64,000 bases of DNA. Origin: an uncultured Eubacteriales bacterium. GTDB taxonomy: Bacteria > Bacillota > Clostridia > Christensenellales > Aristaeellaceae. Under the pieces are notes generated by a model, which was not told the DNA's origin, ran no database searches, and saw nothing but the letters and a program-made list of their open reading frames with translations. This document shows positions 45,867 through 54,562 of the stretch, piece by piece (position 1 is the first letter of the stretch; each line of letters starts with the position of its first letter). The DNA is taken from the NCBI GenBank assembly GCA_902790495.1, contig CADASK010000001.1, positions 62,001 to 126,000 on the forward strand, in the 5' to 3' direction. The position numbers were made by a program, and so were the translations under genes.

Positions 45867-46217
45867 ATGCAGTACGATCATGCCCATGCCCTGGCCCAGG
45901 ATATTCGCCAGAGCGAGGAATACCAAACCTATCACCGCCTCCGCGAGGAGGTCAACAGCGACGAGACCACAGCCGCCCTGCTCAAGGAGCACAAGAAGCT
46001 CTCCGCCGCCCTGCAGATGACAGCCCTCGCCGGTCAGCAGCCGCCCGCCGAGGATATGCAGCGCTTCCAGGGGCTGACCACCGTCCTCTTCGCCAACCCT
46101 GCCGTCTCCCAGTACATGATGGCGGAGATGCGCCTGCAGCAGATGCTGGGCGACATCCTGAAGATCATCACCGAGGCGGCGGATCTCGACATCCCTCTGC
46201 CGGGCATCGACGGCTGA
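45867..46217 (+). CDS. YlbF/YmcA family protein
   Basis: 116 residues, helical: IRQSEEYQTYHRLREEVNSD and the C-terminal helix MMAEMRLQQMLGDILKIITE. In B. subtilis YlbF, YmcA and YaaT form a complex that guides RNase Y and affects mRNA maturation. Only one YlbF-like gene is seen here, so whether it acts the same way is unknown. GGAGG precedes ATG at 45867. Confidence 0.85.
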   Translation: MQYDHAHALAQDIRQSEEYQTYHRLREEVNSDETTAALLKEHKKLSAALQMTALAGQQPPAEDMQRFQGLTTVLFANPAVSQYMMAEMRLQQMLGDILKIITEAADLDIPLPGIDG

Positions 46218-46242
46218 TGCGCCGCGTGGAGCGTGGGAGCCT

Positions 46243-47430
46243 ATGAAATACAGCAGCAATGAACCTCGCAAAGACTACACCTACCGCAGCATGCGGGACG
46301 AGCGGCGCTACGGCCTGTATTGGTACAGCGGCCTGTGGCGCGTGCTCCGTCCCGTGCTGATTGGCCTCACAGCGGTGATTGTGGTGGGCGGTCTTCTCTT
46401 TTCCGCGTGGGGCAAGGTGCGGGAGAATTGGATCGATCCCCCAGGCGACCCGCAGACGGTCGATTTTTCGGTGGTCAGCGGCCAGAGCCTGAACCGTGTC
46501 GCCCACAACCTCGAGGCCCACGGCCTGGTGCGCTCGGCTACGGTCTTCAAGTATTACTGCGACTTTGCCGGTCTGGGCCAGAAGCTCCAGCCCGGTGACT
46601 ACAAGCTCGCCGGCAGCATGACCATGAGCCAGATCGCCGACCGGCTGACCACCGGCGACGGCAATCCCCTGGTGCGCAACATCACCATGATCCCCGGCTG
46701 GACCGTGGAGGATTTCGCCGCCAGGCTTTCAGACGACGGCGTCATCGCCGATCCCGCGGCCTTCCTCGAAAAATGCCGGACCGGGACCGCCTTCTCCGAC
46801 TATTATTACATCGCAGACGTGCTCGCCCAGAAGAACGCGGGCCTGCGCAAATATGTGCTGGAGGGCTACCTCGCCGCCGACACCTACGAGATCTACACCA
46901 CTGCCAGCGACGAGGACATCCTCCGCAAGCTGCTCAGCCAGACGGAGCGCGCCTTCCCCGCCGACGATCAGAGCCGTGCCGAGGAGCTGGGCTGCACAAT
47001 GGATCAGATTCTGACCCTGGCCAGCCTGATCGAGAAGGAAGCGAAGACCGCCGACATGGCCAAGGTCTCCGCCGTGTTCCACAACCGCCTGGTCAAGGGC
47101 ATGCGCCTGGAGAGTGATGTGACGATCCACTACATCACCGGCGTGCCGCGTATGGATCTGAGCAGCGGCGATCTCCAGGTGGACAGCCCCTACAACACCT
47201 ATCAGTATGCCGGCCTGCCCCCGGGACCGATCTGCAGTCCCTCCCGGGACGCCATCCGCGCGGCCCTCTATCCCGACGAGACCTTCATCGCGGAGGGCTA
47301 CCTCTATTTCTGCGCCAAGGATCCGGCCAGCGGCGAGCTCTTCTTCTCCAAGACGCTGGAGGAGCACGAGCAGGCCGTCGCCATCTATGCGCCGCTGTGG
47401 CGCAAGTGGGACGAGGAGCGGGGACTGTGA
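46243..47430 (+). CDS. mltG: Endolytic murein transglycosylase MltG
   Basis: 395 residues. Cuts nascent glycan strands during cell-wall synthesis. One membrane helix (about 37-55), LysM-like region VVSGQSLNRVAHNLEAHGLV, then the YceG domain with GYLAADTYEI and catalytic Glu264 in LASLIEKEAKT, and SPYNTYQYAGLPPGPI near the C-terminus. Cytoplasmic N-terminus is basic and short. Begins 25 bp after the YlbF-like gene. Confidence 0.95.
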   Translation: MKYSSNEPRKDYTYRSMRDERRYGLYWYSGLWRVLRPVLIGLTAVIVVGGLLFSAWGKVRENWIDPPGDPQTVDFSVVSGQSLNRVAHNLEAHGLVRSATVFKYYCDFAGLGQKLQPGDYKLAGSMTMSQIADRLTTGDGNPLVRNITMIPGWTVEDFAARLSDDGVIADPAAFLEKCRTGTAFSDYYYIADVLAQKNAGLRKYVLEGYLAADTYEIYTTASDEDILRKLLSQTERAFPADDQSRAEELGCTMDQILTLASLIEKEAKTADMAKVSAVFHNRLVKGMRLESDVTIHYITGVPRMDLSSGDLQVDSPYNTYQYAGLPPGPICSPSRDAIRAALYPDETFIAEGYLYFCAKDPASGELFFSKTLEEHEQAVAIYAPLWRKWDEERGL

Positions 47431-47457
47431 CAGGCTCTTTCCGTCTGTCCCCCAAGC

Positions 47458-49143
47458 TTGGAAGAAGGGAGGCGCGTCGCCATCCTGAGACGCATCACGG
47501 ATTACATCAGCCGCCACGGCGCGCGCTACACCCTGCGCCGGGGCTGGGAAAAGATCAGCGAACGCTATCTTGGCTCCTATGACCGGGTCTGGCGCGTCCT
47601 CGCGCCGACCGCCGAGGAGCTCGCCTTTCAGCGGGCGCATCAGCCGGAAGCGGGTCTCATCAGCGTGGCTGTGCCCGTGTACAACCCGCAGCCGCGCTTT
47701 ATCCGGGAGCTGTGCGCTTCTCTCACTGCCCAGACCTACGAGAACTGGGAGGCCTGCTTCTGGAACGCCGGCGAAAGCACCACCGTGCGCCAGGCGCTGG
47801 ACGAAGCTGCCGCGGCCGATCCCCGCATCCGCGTCTTTCACGCGGAGCGCAACGAGGGCATCGCCGGCAACACGAACTGCGCCTTCGCCGTGTCCCGGGG
47901 CGACTGGATCGCCCTGTGCGACCACGACGACCTGCTGACCCCCGACGCCCTGTGGCGCGTCGCCGAGTGCGCCGTGCGTGAGCAGCCCGACCTGATCTAT
48001 ACTGACGAGGACAAGATCACCGAGGACGGGAAGCACTTCACCGACCCGCACATGAAGCCGGATTTCTGCCCGGACAACCTGCTCTCCTCCAACTACATCT
48101 GTCATCTGCTGGTGCTGCGCCGCACCCTGCTGGAGCGCGTCGGCGGTGAGCAAACCGCCTTCGACGGCTCGCAGGATCACGAGCTTGCGCTCCGCTGCGC
48201 TGCCAGCGCGGCGGGCATCAGCCATGTGCGGGCCATCTGCTACCACTGGCGCACGGTGGGCGCTTCCATGAGTCACCGTCATCTCGACCAGTGCCTCCAG
48301 GCATCCTGCCGGGCGGCAGAGGAGCAGCTGCGGCGCGAGGGCTACGCGGACGGCCATGTCGAACCCTATTACGGGGTGGCGCGCCTGCGCTATCCCTGCC
48401 CCGAAGGCGCATCCCTGCGCGTCATCCTGACTGGCCCGACGGACGCTCCGGCGCCGCAGCTGAGTTGGCCGGGTCTTCTGGCCTGGAGCCGCGTGGAGAA
48501 TCCGCTGGATTTAGCCGCCGTCAACCGGGCCGCTGAGAGCGCCCAGGAGACCTTTCTGCTCCTGCTGAGCAGCGATGTGAACAGTTTTTCCGAGGGTTTC
48601 CTCGAGGAGCTGGCCTCCCTGGCCCAGCGGGAAAACACCGGCGCGGTGTCCCCCACGCTACTGGACAGCCGCGGACGCATCGCACACATGGGCTTTGCGG
48701 TAACGGAAAACGGTGAAGCCCTGCTACGAAACCTCGGTCTGAAGCCCGGGGCCGGTGGCTGGCATGAGCTGGCGCGGCAGACCCACAACGTGGGTGCGGT
48801 CAGCCTGGCCTGCTGCATGATTTGCCGCGACCACTGGCTACCGCTGCCGGAACGCGCCCATGCCACAGCCGCTGCGGTCGCGTGGTGCGCTGCTTTGGCC
48901 GGGAAGGGCCTTTGGCACACCGTGACGCCGCACGCCACAGCGCGGTGCGACGCCTCCGCCCTCATCGTACCCGCAGGCGTGCAGGCCGGGGCCGACAGCT
49001 TCCACAAGGAGCATCCAAGCTGGTATGATCCCTGCTGGCACCCGATGTTCCGGGAAAGCCGCGGGGATTTCCGCCTGCGCAGCACAGCGGAGCTGGCGCA
49101 AATGCGGAGCGAAGAACGAAAAAAATGGGGAATGCAGCCATGA
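47458..49143 (+). CDS. Family 2 glycosyltransferase
   Basis: About 550-561 residues, cytoplasmic face. GT-A fold: SVAVPVYNPQPRFIRELCAS, the nucleotide-binding DxD-like CDHDDLLTPDAL, and YTDEDKITEDGKH with FDGSQDHELALR, typical of GT2 enzymes for rhamnan-like or O-antigen-like surface polysaccharides. The C-terminal third (from about residue 320) is another, poorly conserved domain. Start is uncertain: TTG at 47458 has no ribosome site, whereas GGGAGG at about 47465 is well spaced for an in-frame ATC or CTG (about 47480-47485). Its stop overlaps the next gene. Confidence 0.85.
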   Translation: MEEGRRVAILRRITDYISRHGARYTLRRGWEKISERYLGSYDRVWRVLAPTAEELAFQRAHQPEAGLISVAVPVYNPQPRFIRELCASLTAQTYENWEACFWNAGESTTVRQALDEAAAADPRIRVFHAERNEGIAGNTNCAFAVSRGDWIALCDHDDLLTPDALWRVAECAVREQPDLIYTDEDKITEDGKHFTDPHMKPDFCPDNLLSSNYICHLLVLRRTLLERVGGEQTAFDGSQDHELALRCAASAAGISHVRAICYHWRTVGASMSHRHLDQCLQASCRAAEEQLRREGYADGHVEPYYGVARLRYPCPEGASLRVILTGPTDAPAPQLSWPGLLAWSRVENPLDLAAVNRAAESAQETFLLLLSSDVNSFSEGFLEELASLAQRENTGAVSPTLLDSRGRIAHMGFAVTENGEALLRNLGLKPGAGGWHELARQTHNVGAVSLACCMICRDHWLPLPERAHATAAAVAWCAALAGKGLWHTVTPHATARCDASALIVPAGVQAGADSFHKEHPSWYDPCWHPMFRESRGDFRLRSTAELAQMRSEERKKWGMQP

Positions 49144-49913
49144 ACCAGAAAAGCATCCTGCACGAATTGGAGCAGCTGCCCGGCCATATCGGGTTCTACG
49201 CAAAGGATCTTGCCACAGGCGAAACCCTGGGTTATCACGACGATGAGCCGGTGGAGGCTGCCTCGGTCATCAAGCTGACCGTGATGGCGGAGGCCTTTCG
49301 CCAGCGCGAGGCCGGACTGATCGCTTTTGATGAAACCGTCACGATCCGTGAGACCGACAAGCTGCCCTCCTGCGGCGCGCTGACCTACATGCACACCGGC
49401 CTGCAGGTGACCGTCGGCGACCTGGTGACGCTGATGATCATTCTCAGCGACAACACCGCCACCAACCTGCTGATTGACCGGCTGGGCATCGACGCCGTCA
49501 ACGCCCAGATCGACCGCATGGGGCTGACCGCCACCCGCCTGCGCCGCAAGCTGTTCCAGCCCGAGCTGGCGCGGCAGGGCATCCAGAATCACGTCGGCGC
49601 GAGGGATATGGGCCAGCTGCTGGAGGCCATCTGGTCGGAAAGCCTGGTCAGCCCCGCCGCGTCCCGCGAGATGCTGGCCATCCTGAAGAATCAGCGGCTG
49701 AACGGCAAGCTGCCCTTTTATCTGCACAGCGAAGGGATCGCGTGCGCCCACAAAACCGGCGAGGATGACGGCGTCACCCACGACGTGGGCATCATCTTCG
49801 CCCGGACGCCCCGCATCGTGTGCTTCCTGAGCGAGCGCACCGAAGTGCCGCGGGCGGAGCGCGCAATCCAGGAGATCGGCCGTATGATGGCCATGGAGGA
49901 TGCATGTCATTGA
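49140..49913 (+). CDS. Class A beta-lactamase-related serine hydrolase
   Basis: 257 residues, no signal peptide. The penicillin-recognising motifs are Ser42-x-x-Lys45 (ASVIKLT), Ser103-Asp-Asn105 (LSDNTATNLL) and Lys205-Thr-Gly207 (HKTGEDDG). The deacylating Glu of true class A enzymes is not in a clear E-x-x-L-N motif (PELARQGIQN instead), so beta-lactamase activity is doubtful; a peptidase or esterase is likelier. Cytoplasmic location is odd for this family. ATG overlaps the preceding stop. Confidence 0.85.
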   Translation: MNQKSILHELEQLPGHIGFYAKDLATGETLGYHDDEPVEAASVIKLTVMAEAFRQREAGLIAFDETVTIRETDKLPSCGALTYMHTGLQVTVGDLVTLMIILSDNTATNLLIDRLGIDAVNAQIDRMGLTATRLRRKLFQPELARQGIQNHVGARDMGQLLEAIWSESLVSPAASREMLAILKNQRLNGKLPFYLHSEGIACAHKTGEDDGVTHDVGIIFARTPRIVCFLSERTEVPRAERAIQEIGRMMAMEDACH

Positions 49914-50356
49914 CACCTGAGAACGAGCGGCGCGTCTGGGTCACTCTGCGCACCTCCGGGATCGACCCGGACGGCTACGCCGAGGAGGAACAGACCCTGC
50001 GCTTTCCCGGCAGGCTGACGGAGAACGGCGGCGCCTATCTGCTGCACTACACCGAGCGGATTGAGGATACCTCGGACACGGAGGTGCACCTGCGCCTGCG
50101 TCCCGGCAAGGTGATGATGATGCGCCAGGGCGACTACAGCGTCAGCCTGATTTTCGAGGTCGGCAAGCACTACGAGGGCGTCTATCACACGCCCTTCGGC
50201 GACCTGGACATCACTGTGGAGACCCTCATGCTCTCCGATCATATCAGCGCCAAACAGGGAGACGTCCTGATCCGCTATGACGAGAGCGTCTCCGGCCAGC
50301 CCGCCGGCGTGCGCACCATGCGCATCAGCTACGCCCCGCGAGGCACGCAATGCTGA
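49904..50356 (+). CDS. DUF1934 (YwiB-like) calycin-fold protein
   Basis: 150 residues, beta-rich: YLLHYTERIEDTSDTEVHLR, KVMMMRQGDYSVSLIFEVGK and TPFGDLDITVETLML match DUF1934, a small beta-barrel family of Firmicutes with unknown ligand. ATG at 49904 has GGAGG 5 nt upstream and lies within the end of the serine hydrolase gene. Overlaps the next gene by 7 bp. Confidence 0.85.
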   Translation: MSLTPENERRVWVTLRTSGIDPDGYAEEEQTLRFPGRLTENGGAYLLHYTERIEDTSDTEVHLRLRPGKVMMMRQGDYSVSLIFEVGKHYEGVYHTPFGDLDITVETLMLSDHISAKQGDVLIRYDESVSGQPAGVRTMRISYAPRGTQC

Positions 50357-50844
50357 CAGCCCTGCGCCGCGAGCTGCGCGCTCGCCTGGACGCGCTGCCT
50401 GTCGCAAGGCCCGCAGTCCTGCGCCGCGCCCGTGAAGAGGCGTGGCTCTTTGCCAGTGATGCGCCAGCACTGCTCGAGGGTGAAGCCCTCCGCACACTGC
50501 TCCAAAGCCTGCAGGCGGATGGGTGGACAGCCTCTGTCGGGACGGACGGCTGGCTGCGTCTGGATCACCGCATCGCGCTGCCGGAGAACTTCAGCCCTGT
50601 GCCCGATGTGGATGCCGCGGAATTGGACTGCCTTCTCTCCCTGCTGGCGCGCCATCCCTCAGACCTGGAGGATGCCGACACGCTGCGTTCCCTCTGCAAG
50701 GCCTGGGAGGAAGGAGCGATTACCTTCAACCGCTGCATCCGGCAGCTGCACGGCAGCTGGGCCGTTTGCCTGCGCGAGCACAAGCCTCTGCCCGGCGGCC
50801 TGACGCCCTATTTGCAGCTGATGCGGGCCAGCGCCATCCCTTGA
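50350..50844 (+). CDS. Hypothetical protein in the DUF1934 operon
   Basis: 164 residues, helical at the start (LRRELRARLDALPVARPAVL), with no signal peptide or membrane segment. I recognise no domain. The start overlaps the DUF1934 stop, so translation is coupled; codon use matches the neighbours, which supports a real gene. Confidence 0.6.
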   Translation: MLTALRRELRARLDALPVARPAVLRRAREEAWLFASDAPALLEGEALRTLLQSLQADGWTASVGTDGWLRLDHRIALPENFSPVPDVDAAELDCLLSLLARHPSDLEDADTLRSLCKAWEEGAITFNRCIRQLHGSWAVCLREHKPLPGGLTPYLQLMRASAIP

Positions 50845-50901
50845 CTCGTCTTTTCATCGTTTTATTCTATAACATGATGAACCATCAAAGGAGGTTCCTT
50901 T

Positions 50902-51549
50902 ATGCTGATCAAATCACTCGGACACGCCAAATTCCTGCTGGAAACCGAAGCCGGCGCTCGCATCGTCACCGATCCCTTTGACGCCTCCACCGGCTATCCC
51001 ATCACGCCCGTCAAGGCGGATCTGGCCCTGGTGAGCCATCATCACCACGACCATGATGCCGTGGACACGCTGAACGGTCAGCCCCAGGTGATCGACACCG
51101 CCGGCGTCAGCGAACCGCTCCCCGGCGTGCGGGTCACCGCCGTCGAGGCCTGCCACGACGATCAGGGCGGCGCGCTGCGCGGCAAAACGCTGCTCTTCCT
51201 GATCGAGGCCGAGGGCCTGAAGATCGTCCACCTGGGGGATCTGGGCCACCTGCTGACCCCCGATCAGGTGAAGGCGCTGCAGTCGCCGGATGTGCTGCTG
51301 GTGCCCGTCGGCGGCCATTTCACCATCGACGCTCCCACCGCGCTGAAGGTCTGCGAGCAGCTGCATCCACGCACCATCGTCCCCATGCACTACCGCACCG
51401 AATTCAATGCGGGCTGGCCGATTCAGCCCCTCAGCGCCTTCCTCGATCTGTATCCCGCGCGGGCCGAGACGCTTCAGCTCCTGCGCGTGACCGAGGCCGA
51501 CGTGGCCTGCCAGCCCAAGCTGGCGGTGCTGGAGCGCACAGACGGCTGA
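50902..51549 (+). CDS. UPF0173-like metallo-beta-lactamase-fold hydrolase
   Basis: 215 residues. Zinc motif SHHHHDHD (H-x-H-x-D-H), KIVHLGDLGHLLTP and VPMHYRTEF with further ligands give a two-metal MBL site. Members are predicted hydrolases of unknown substrate. AAAGGAGG upstream of ATG at 50902. A weak promoter (TTGACT, 16 nt, TATTCT) lies just upstream. Confidence 0.85.
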   Translation: MLIKSLGHAKFLLETEAGARIVTDPFDASTGYPITPVKADLALVSHHHHDHDAVDTLNGQPQVIDTAGVSEPLPGVRVTAVEACHDDQGGALRGKTLLFLIEAEGLKIVHLGDLGHLLTPDQVKALQSPDVLLVPVGGHFTIDAPTALKVCEQLHPRTIVPMHYRTEFNAGWPIQPLSAFLDLYPARAETLQLLRVTEADVACQPKLAVLERTDG

Positions 51550-51565
51550 ACAGGGGGCGTTCCGC

Positions 51566-52684
51566 ATGTCTGATGCAAGGAAAAGGCAGAGCCGGATCGT
51601 TCGTGCCAGCCTGGTGGGCATCGGCGCCAACGCCCTGCTCGCCGCTTTCAAAGCCGCTATCGGCCTGCTGAGCCACTCCATCGCCGTGGTGATGGACGCG
51701 GTCAACAATCTCTCCGACGCCCTCTCCTCCATCATCACCATCGTCGGGACCCGTCTGGCCGGACGTCTGCCGGACAAGCAGCACCCCTACGGCCACGGGC
51801 GAAGCGAATACCTGACCGCCGCACTGATCTCGCTACTGGTGCTTTACGCCGGCCTCACGTCCCTGGTCGAATCCATCCGGAAGATTCTCTCCCCGGAGAC
51901 GCCGGATTACAGCCCCATCTCCTTGGCGGTGATGGGCGCAGCCATCGTGACGAAGCTCCTGCTGAGCCGATACCTCACCCGCATCGGCCATGAAGCCCAT
52001 TCCGACGCCCTCAGGGCCTCCGGCAAGGACGCGCTGATGGACGCGGCTATCACGGTCAGCACCCTCGCCGCCGCGGTGCTCTACCTCACGGCGGGCGTTT
52101 CCGTCGAGGCCTGGCTGGCGACGGGCATCTCGCTGATCATCATCCACAGCGGCGTCGGCCTGCTCAAAGACACCTTCAGCCGCGTCATCGGCCAGCGCGT
52201 GCCGCCCGAGACCGCCCAAGCCATCAAGGCGGAGATCGCATCGGTCGAGAACGTGGAGGGCGTCTATGACCTGGTGGTGCACGACTACGGCCCCGACCGG
52301 AGCTTCGCCTCGGTGCACGTGGAGGTGCCGGACACCCTCACTGCCGATCAGATCGATATGCTGTCCCGGGAGATCCAGGAGCGGGTCTATCAGAAGAACC
52401 ACGTCATCGTGACCGCCGTGGGCATCTATGCCCACAACACCACCTCCGGCGAGGACGCCCGCCTGCGCGAGGAGGTGCGGAGGATCGTCAGCGCGCATCC
52501 GGATGTGCTGCAGGTGCACGGTTTCCACTGGGACGCCGAGCGCCGTCAGCTCCGGTTCGATCTTGTGGTGGATTTCAGGTACCCGGACCGCGGCGCACTC
52601 TACCGCGAGGTTTTCCGCGAGGTCAGCGAGGCCGTACCAGACGCCCAGGTCACCATCGTCCTCGACGCCGATTCCGCTGACTGA
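51566..52684 (+). CDS. Cation diffusion facilitator family metal transporter
   Basis: 372 residues, six membrane helices and a C-terminal cytoplasmic domain. Exports divalent metal ions by proton antiport. TM2 carries DAVNNLSDALSS and TM5 SGKDALMDAAIT; the metal-site residues are Asp/Asn and Asp/Asp rather than the His-containing zinc pattern, so Mn2+ or Fe2+ is as likely as Zn2+. The C-terminal region has two ferredoxin-like halves (to residue 372), longer than the minimal type. Confidence 0.9.
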   Translation: MSDARKRQSRIVRASLVGIGANALLAAFKAAIGLLSHSIAVVMDAVNNLSDALSSIITIVGTRLAGRLPDKQHPYGHGRSEYLTAALISLLVLYAGLTSLVESIRKILSPETPDYSPISLAVMGAAIVTKLLLSRYLTRIGHEAHSDALRASGKDALMDAAITVSTLAAAVLYLTAGVSVEAWLATGISLIIIHSGVGLLKDTFSRVIGQRVPPETAQAIKAEIASVENVEGVYDLVVHDYGPDRSFASVHVEVPDTLTADQIDMLSREIQERVYQKNHVIVTAVGIYAHNTTSGEDARLREEVRRIVSAHPDVLQVHGFHWDAERRQLRFDLVVDFRYPDRGALYREVFREVSEAVPDAQVTIVLDADSAD

Positions 52685-52704
52685 CAGAGAAAGGTGGGAG
52701 TCCC

Positions 52705-53895
52705 ATGCGCCTGGTCGGTGTGGTCTGTGAGTATAATCCCTTCCATCTGGGCCACGCCTGGCATCTGGCCGAGACCCGCCGCCTGACCGGCGCCGACGCC
52801 ATCCTCTGTGTGATGTCCACCGCCTTCACCCAGCGGGGCGAGGCGGCGCTGCTCTCCCCTGTGGCGCGCGCCGAGATGGCCCTGCGGGCTGGCGCGGACG
52901 CGGTGTTCGCCCTGCCTGCCCTGCACGCCGTCCGGGACGCGGAGCACTTTGCCCTGAGCGGCGTCTCCCTGCTGGCCGCCCTCGGCTGCGAGATGATCTC
53001 TTTCGGTGCGGAATGCGCCGATCCCGGCAGGCTCAGCGCCCTGGCGGAGCAGATGGAGCATCCCTCCGCCGCGTCCCGGCAGGCGCTGCAGGCAGCGCTG
53101 GCAGCAGGTCAGCCCCACGCAGCCGCCATGCGCACCGCGATGGAAGCCGCCCTGCCGGGAGCCGAAGCCATCCTCGCCCAGCCCAACAACCAGCTGGCTG
53201 TGGCCTATCTGCGCGCCATCGAGCGCTTGCACCTGCCCATGCAGCCTGTGTTGATCCCGCGCACTTCAGCGCATGCCGCGGAGGGACTGAGCGCCGGCAT
53301 CCTGCCGAGCGCAGGCGCGATCCGTGCTGCCGTGCGCCGCGGGGACTGGCTGAGTGTCCAGTCGGCGCTGCCCGAAGAAAGTTTCTCTCTTCTCCGCAGG
53401 GAACTGCTTGCCGGAAACATGCCTGATCCCCGCATCCTTGACGCGGCGGCTGTCTACCGTCTGCGCACCATGACGGAAGCGGAATGGCACAACCTGCCCG
53501 GTCTGAGCGAGGGCATCGAAAACCGTCTGCGCAAGGCGGCTGAAACCCACACATCCGTTGAAGCCATCGTGCAGGCCGCCGCGACCCGCCGCTATCCCGC
53601 CGCCCGCTTTTGTCGCTTGGTGGCCCACGCGCTTTTGGGCATCACCCAGGTGGACTGCGAGCGGGAGCCCCTGCCCGACTCCGCCCTGCTGCTGGGTTTG
53701 CGGACAGATCAGCCCGGTCTGACCGCCTGCCTGAAGCAAGCGTCCGTGCCGGTTTGCACCCGGCCCTCCGATCCGGCCCTGCGCGGCGAAGCCTGGCTGA
53801 AAGCGGAGCAAACCGCCATGGATGTCTGGGCCCTGGCCGCAGGCCTGCCCCAGGGGCTGCTCTTCACCCAGGGCGTCGCCGCGGTGAAGGACTGA
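52705..53895 (+). CDS. tmcAL: tRNA(Met) cytidine acetate ligase TmcAL
   Basis: 396 residues. Uses ATP and acetate to make N4-acetylcytidine at the wobble base of elongator tRNA-Met in Firmicutes (B. subtilis YlbM). The nucleotidyltransferase start VGVVCEYNPFHLGHAWHL (HxGH), STAFTQRGEAA, and PNNQLAVAYLRAI are diagnostic. AAAGGTGGGAG precedes ATG at 52705. Confidence 0.92.
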   Translation: MRLVGVVCEYNPFHLGHAWHLAETRRLTGADAILCVMSTAFTQRGEAALLSPVARAEMALRAGADAVFALPALHAVRDAEHFALSGVSLLAALGCEMISFGAECADPGRLSALAEQMEHPSAASRQALQAALAAGQPHAAAMRTAMEAALPGAEAILAQPNNQLAVAYLRAIERLHLPMQPVLIPRTSAHAAEGLSAGILPSAGAIRAAVRRGDWLSVQSALPEESFSLLRRELLAGNMPDPRILDAAAVYRLRTMTEAEWHNLPGLSEGIENRLRKAAETHTSVEAIVQAAATRRYPAARFCRLVAHALLGITQVDCEREPLPDSALLLGLRTDQPGLTACLKQASVPVCTRPSDPALRGEAWLKAEQTAMDVWALAAGLPQGLLFTQGVAAVKD

Positions 53896-54000
53896 GAGCC
53901 GCCGCAGCATCCGGTGGGCTGTCAAACACAGATTGTGACATTTCCGACAATTTCCCTGACATTTTCCTCTGTGGCTCTTCCATTTCCCGGAGAAAATGTG

Positions 54001-54006
54001 TATAAT
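54001..54006 (+). promoter_or_regulatory. Predicted -10 element of the ireB promoter
   Basis: A perfect TATAAT, 34 bp before the ireB start codon; no good -35 hexamer was seen. Confidence 0.45.
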
Positions 54007-54039
54007 GGTCACAGCATCAGCGAGAGGAGGGTCACAGCG

Positions 54040-54303
54040 ATGGCGGATCTGTTCAACACCACCACCCTGGCGCCTATTCCGGACTCGGGCAACGAAGCCC
54101 ACGATATCTTGATGTACGTGTATCAGGCGCTGCAGGCCAAGGGCTACGACCCCATCACCCAGCTCGTCGGATACATCATCTCGGGCGATCCGACCTACAT
54201 CACCAGCTACAACCAGGCCCGCAGTCTGATCTGCCGCCTGGAGCGCGACGAGATCCTGGAGGAGCTCGTGCGCTTCTACGTCACCGCGCAGAGCCGGATG
54301 TAA
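54040..54303 (+). CDS. ireB: IreB family regulatory phosphoprotein
   Basis: 87 residues of the UPF0297/YrzL family. In Enterococcus, IreB is phosphorylated by the PASTA kinase IreK and lowers cephalosporin resistance. The family sequence [20 protein letters not shown] followed by [15 protein letters not shown] is intact, and FNTTT near the N-terminus holds the phosphorylated Thr region. GGAGGG precedes ATG at 54040. Usually followed by ruvX (yrrK), which is absent here. Confidence 0.93.
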   Translation: MADLFNTTTLAPIPDSGNEAHDILMYVYQALQAKGYDPITQLVGYIISGDPTYITSYNQARSLICRLERDEILEELVRFYVTAQSRM

Positions 54304-54374
54304 GTGTCAGACCCAGCCGGTTGGTTTCATGCCGCTTTTCGGGTTTTCCCGCTGAAAAACGGGCATTTTGCCCC

Positions 54375-54403
54375 TTGACAGTGCAGGGAAACCGTGATAA
54401 TAT
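54375..54403 (+). promoter_or_regulatory. Predicted promoter of the infC-rpmI-rplT operon
   Basis: TTGACA (54375-54380), 17-nt spacer, TAATAT (54398-54403); TATAAT also overlaps at a longer spacing. The leader is about 150 nt. Confidence 0.75.
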
Positions 54404-54495
54404 AATTTCGTTCAAGCAGAGGCTTGCCCGCCCCTCACCTTGTGTGGCTCGCGCCGCCGGGTTATCATGGCTCCTGTTTCAGGGTGCACATTCGA

Positions 54496-54525
54496 GCGAC
54501 GGGTTTTCTGCCCGTCGCCTTTTTG
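54496..54525 (+). terminator. Leader terminator (attenuator) of infC-rpmI-rplT
   Basis: GCGACGGG / CCCGTCGC stem with a 7-nt loop then CTTTTTG lies inside the leader, 38 bp before the infC start. This is the place of the transcription-attenuating L20 leader in B. subtilis; L20 is encoded in the same operon here. Confidence 0.8.
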
Positions 54526-54562
54526 TTGCGAAGGGCATAGGAATATATGGAGGTGTTGAGCC

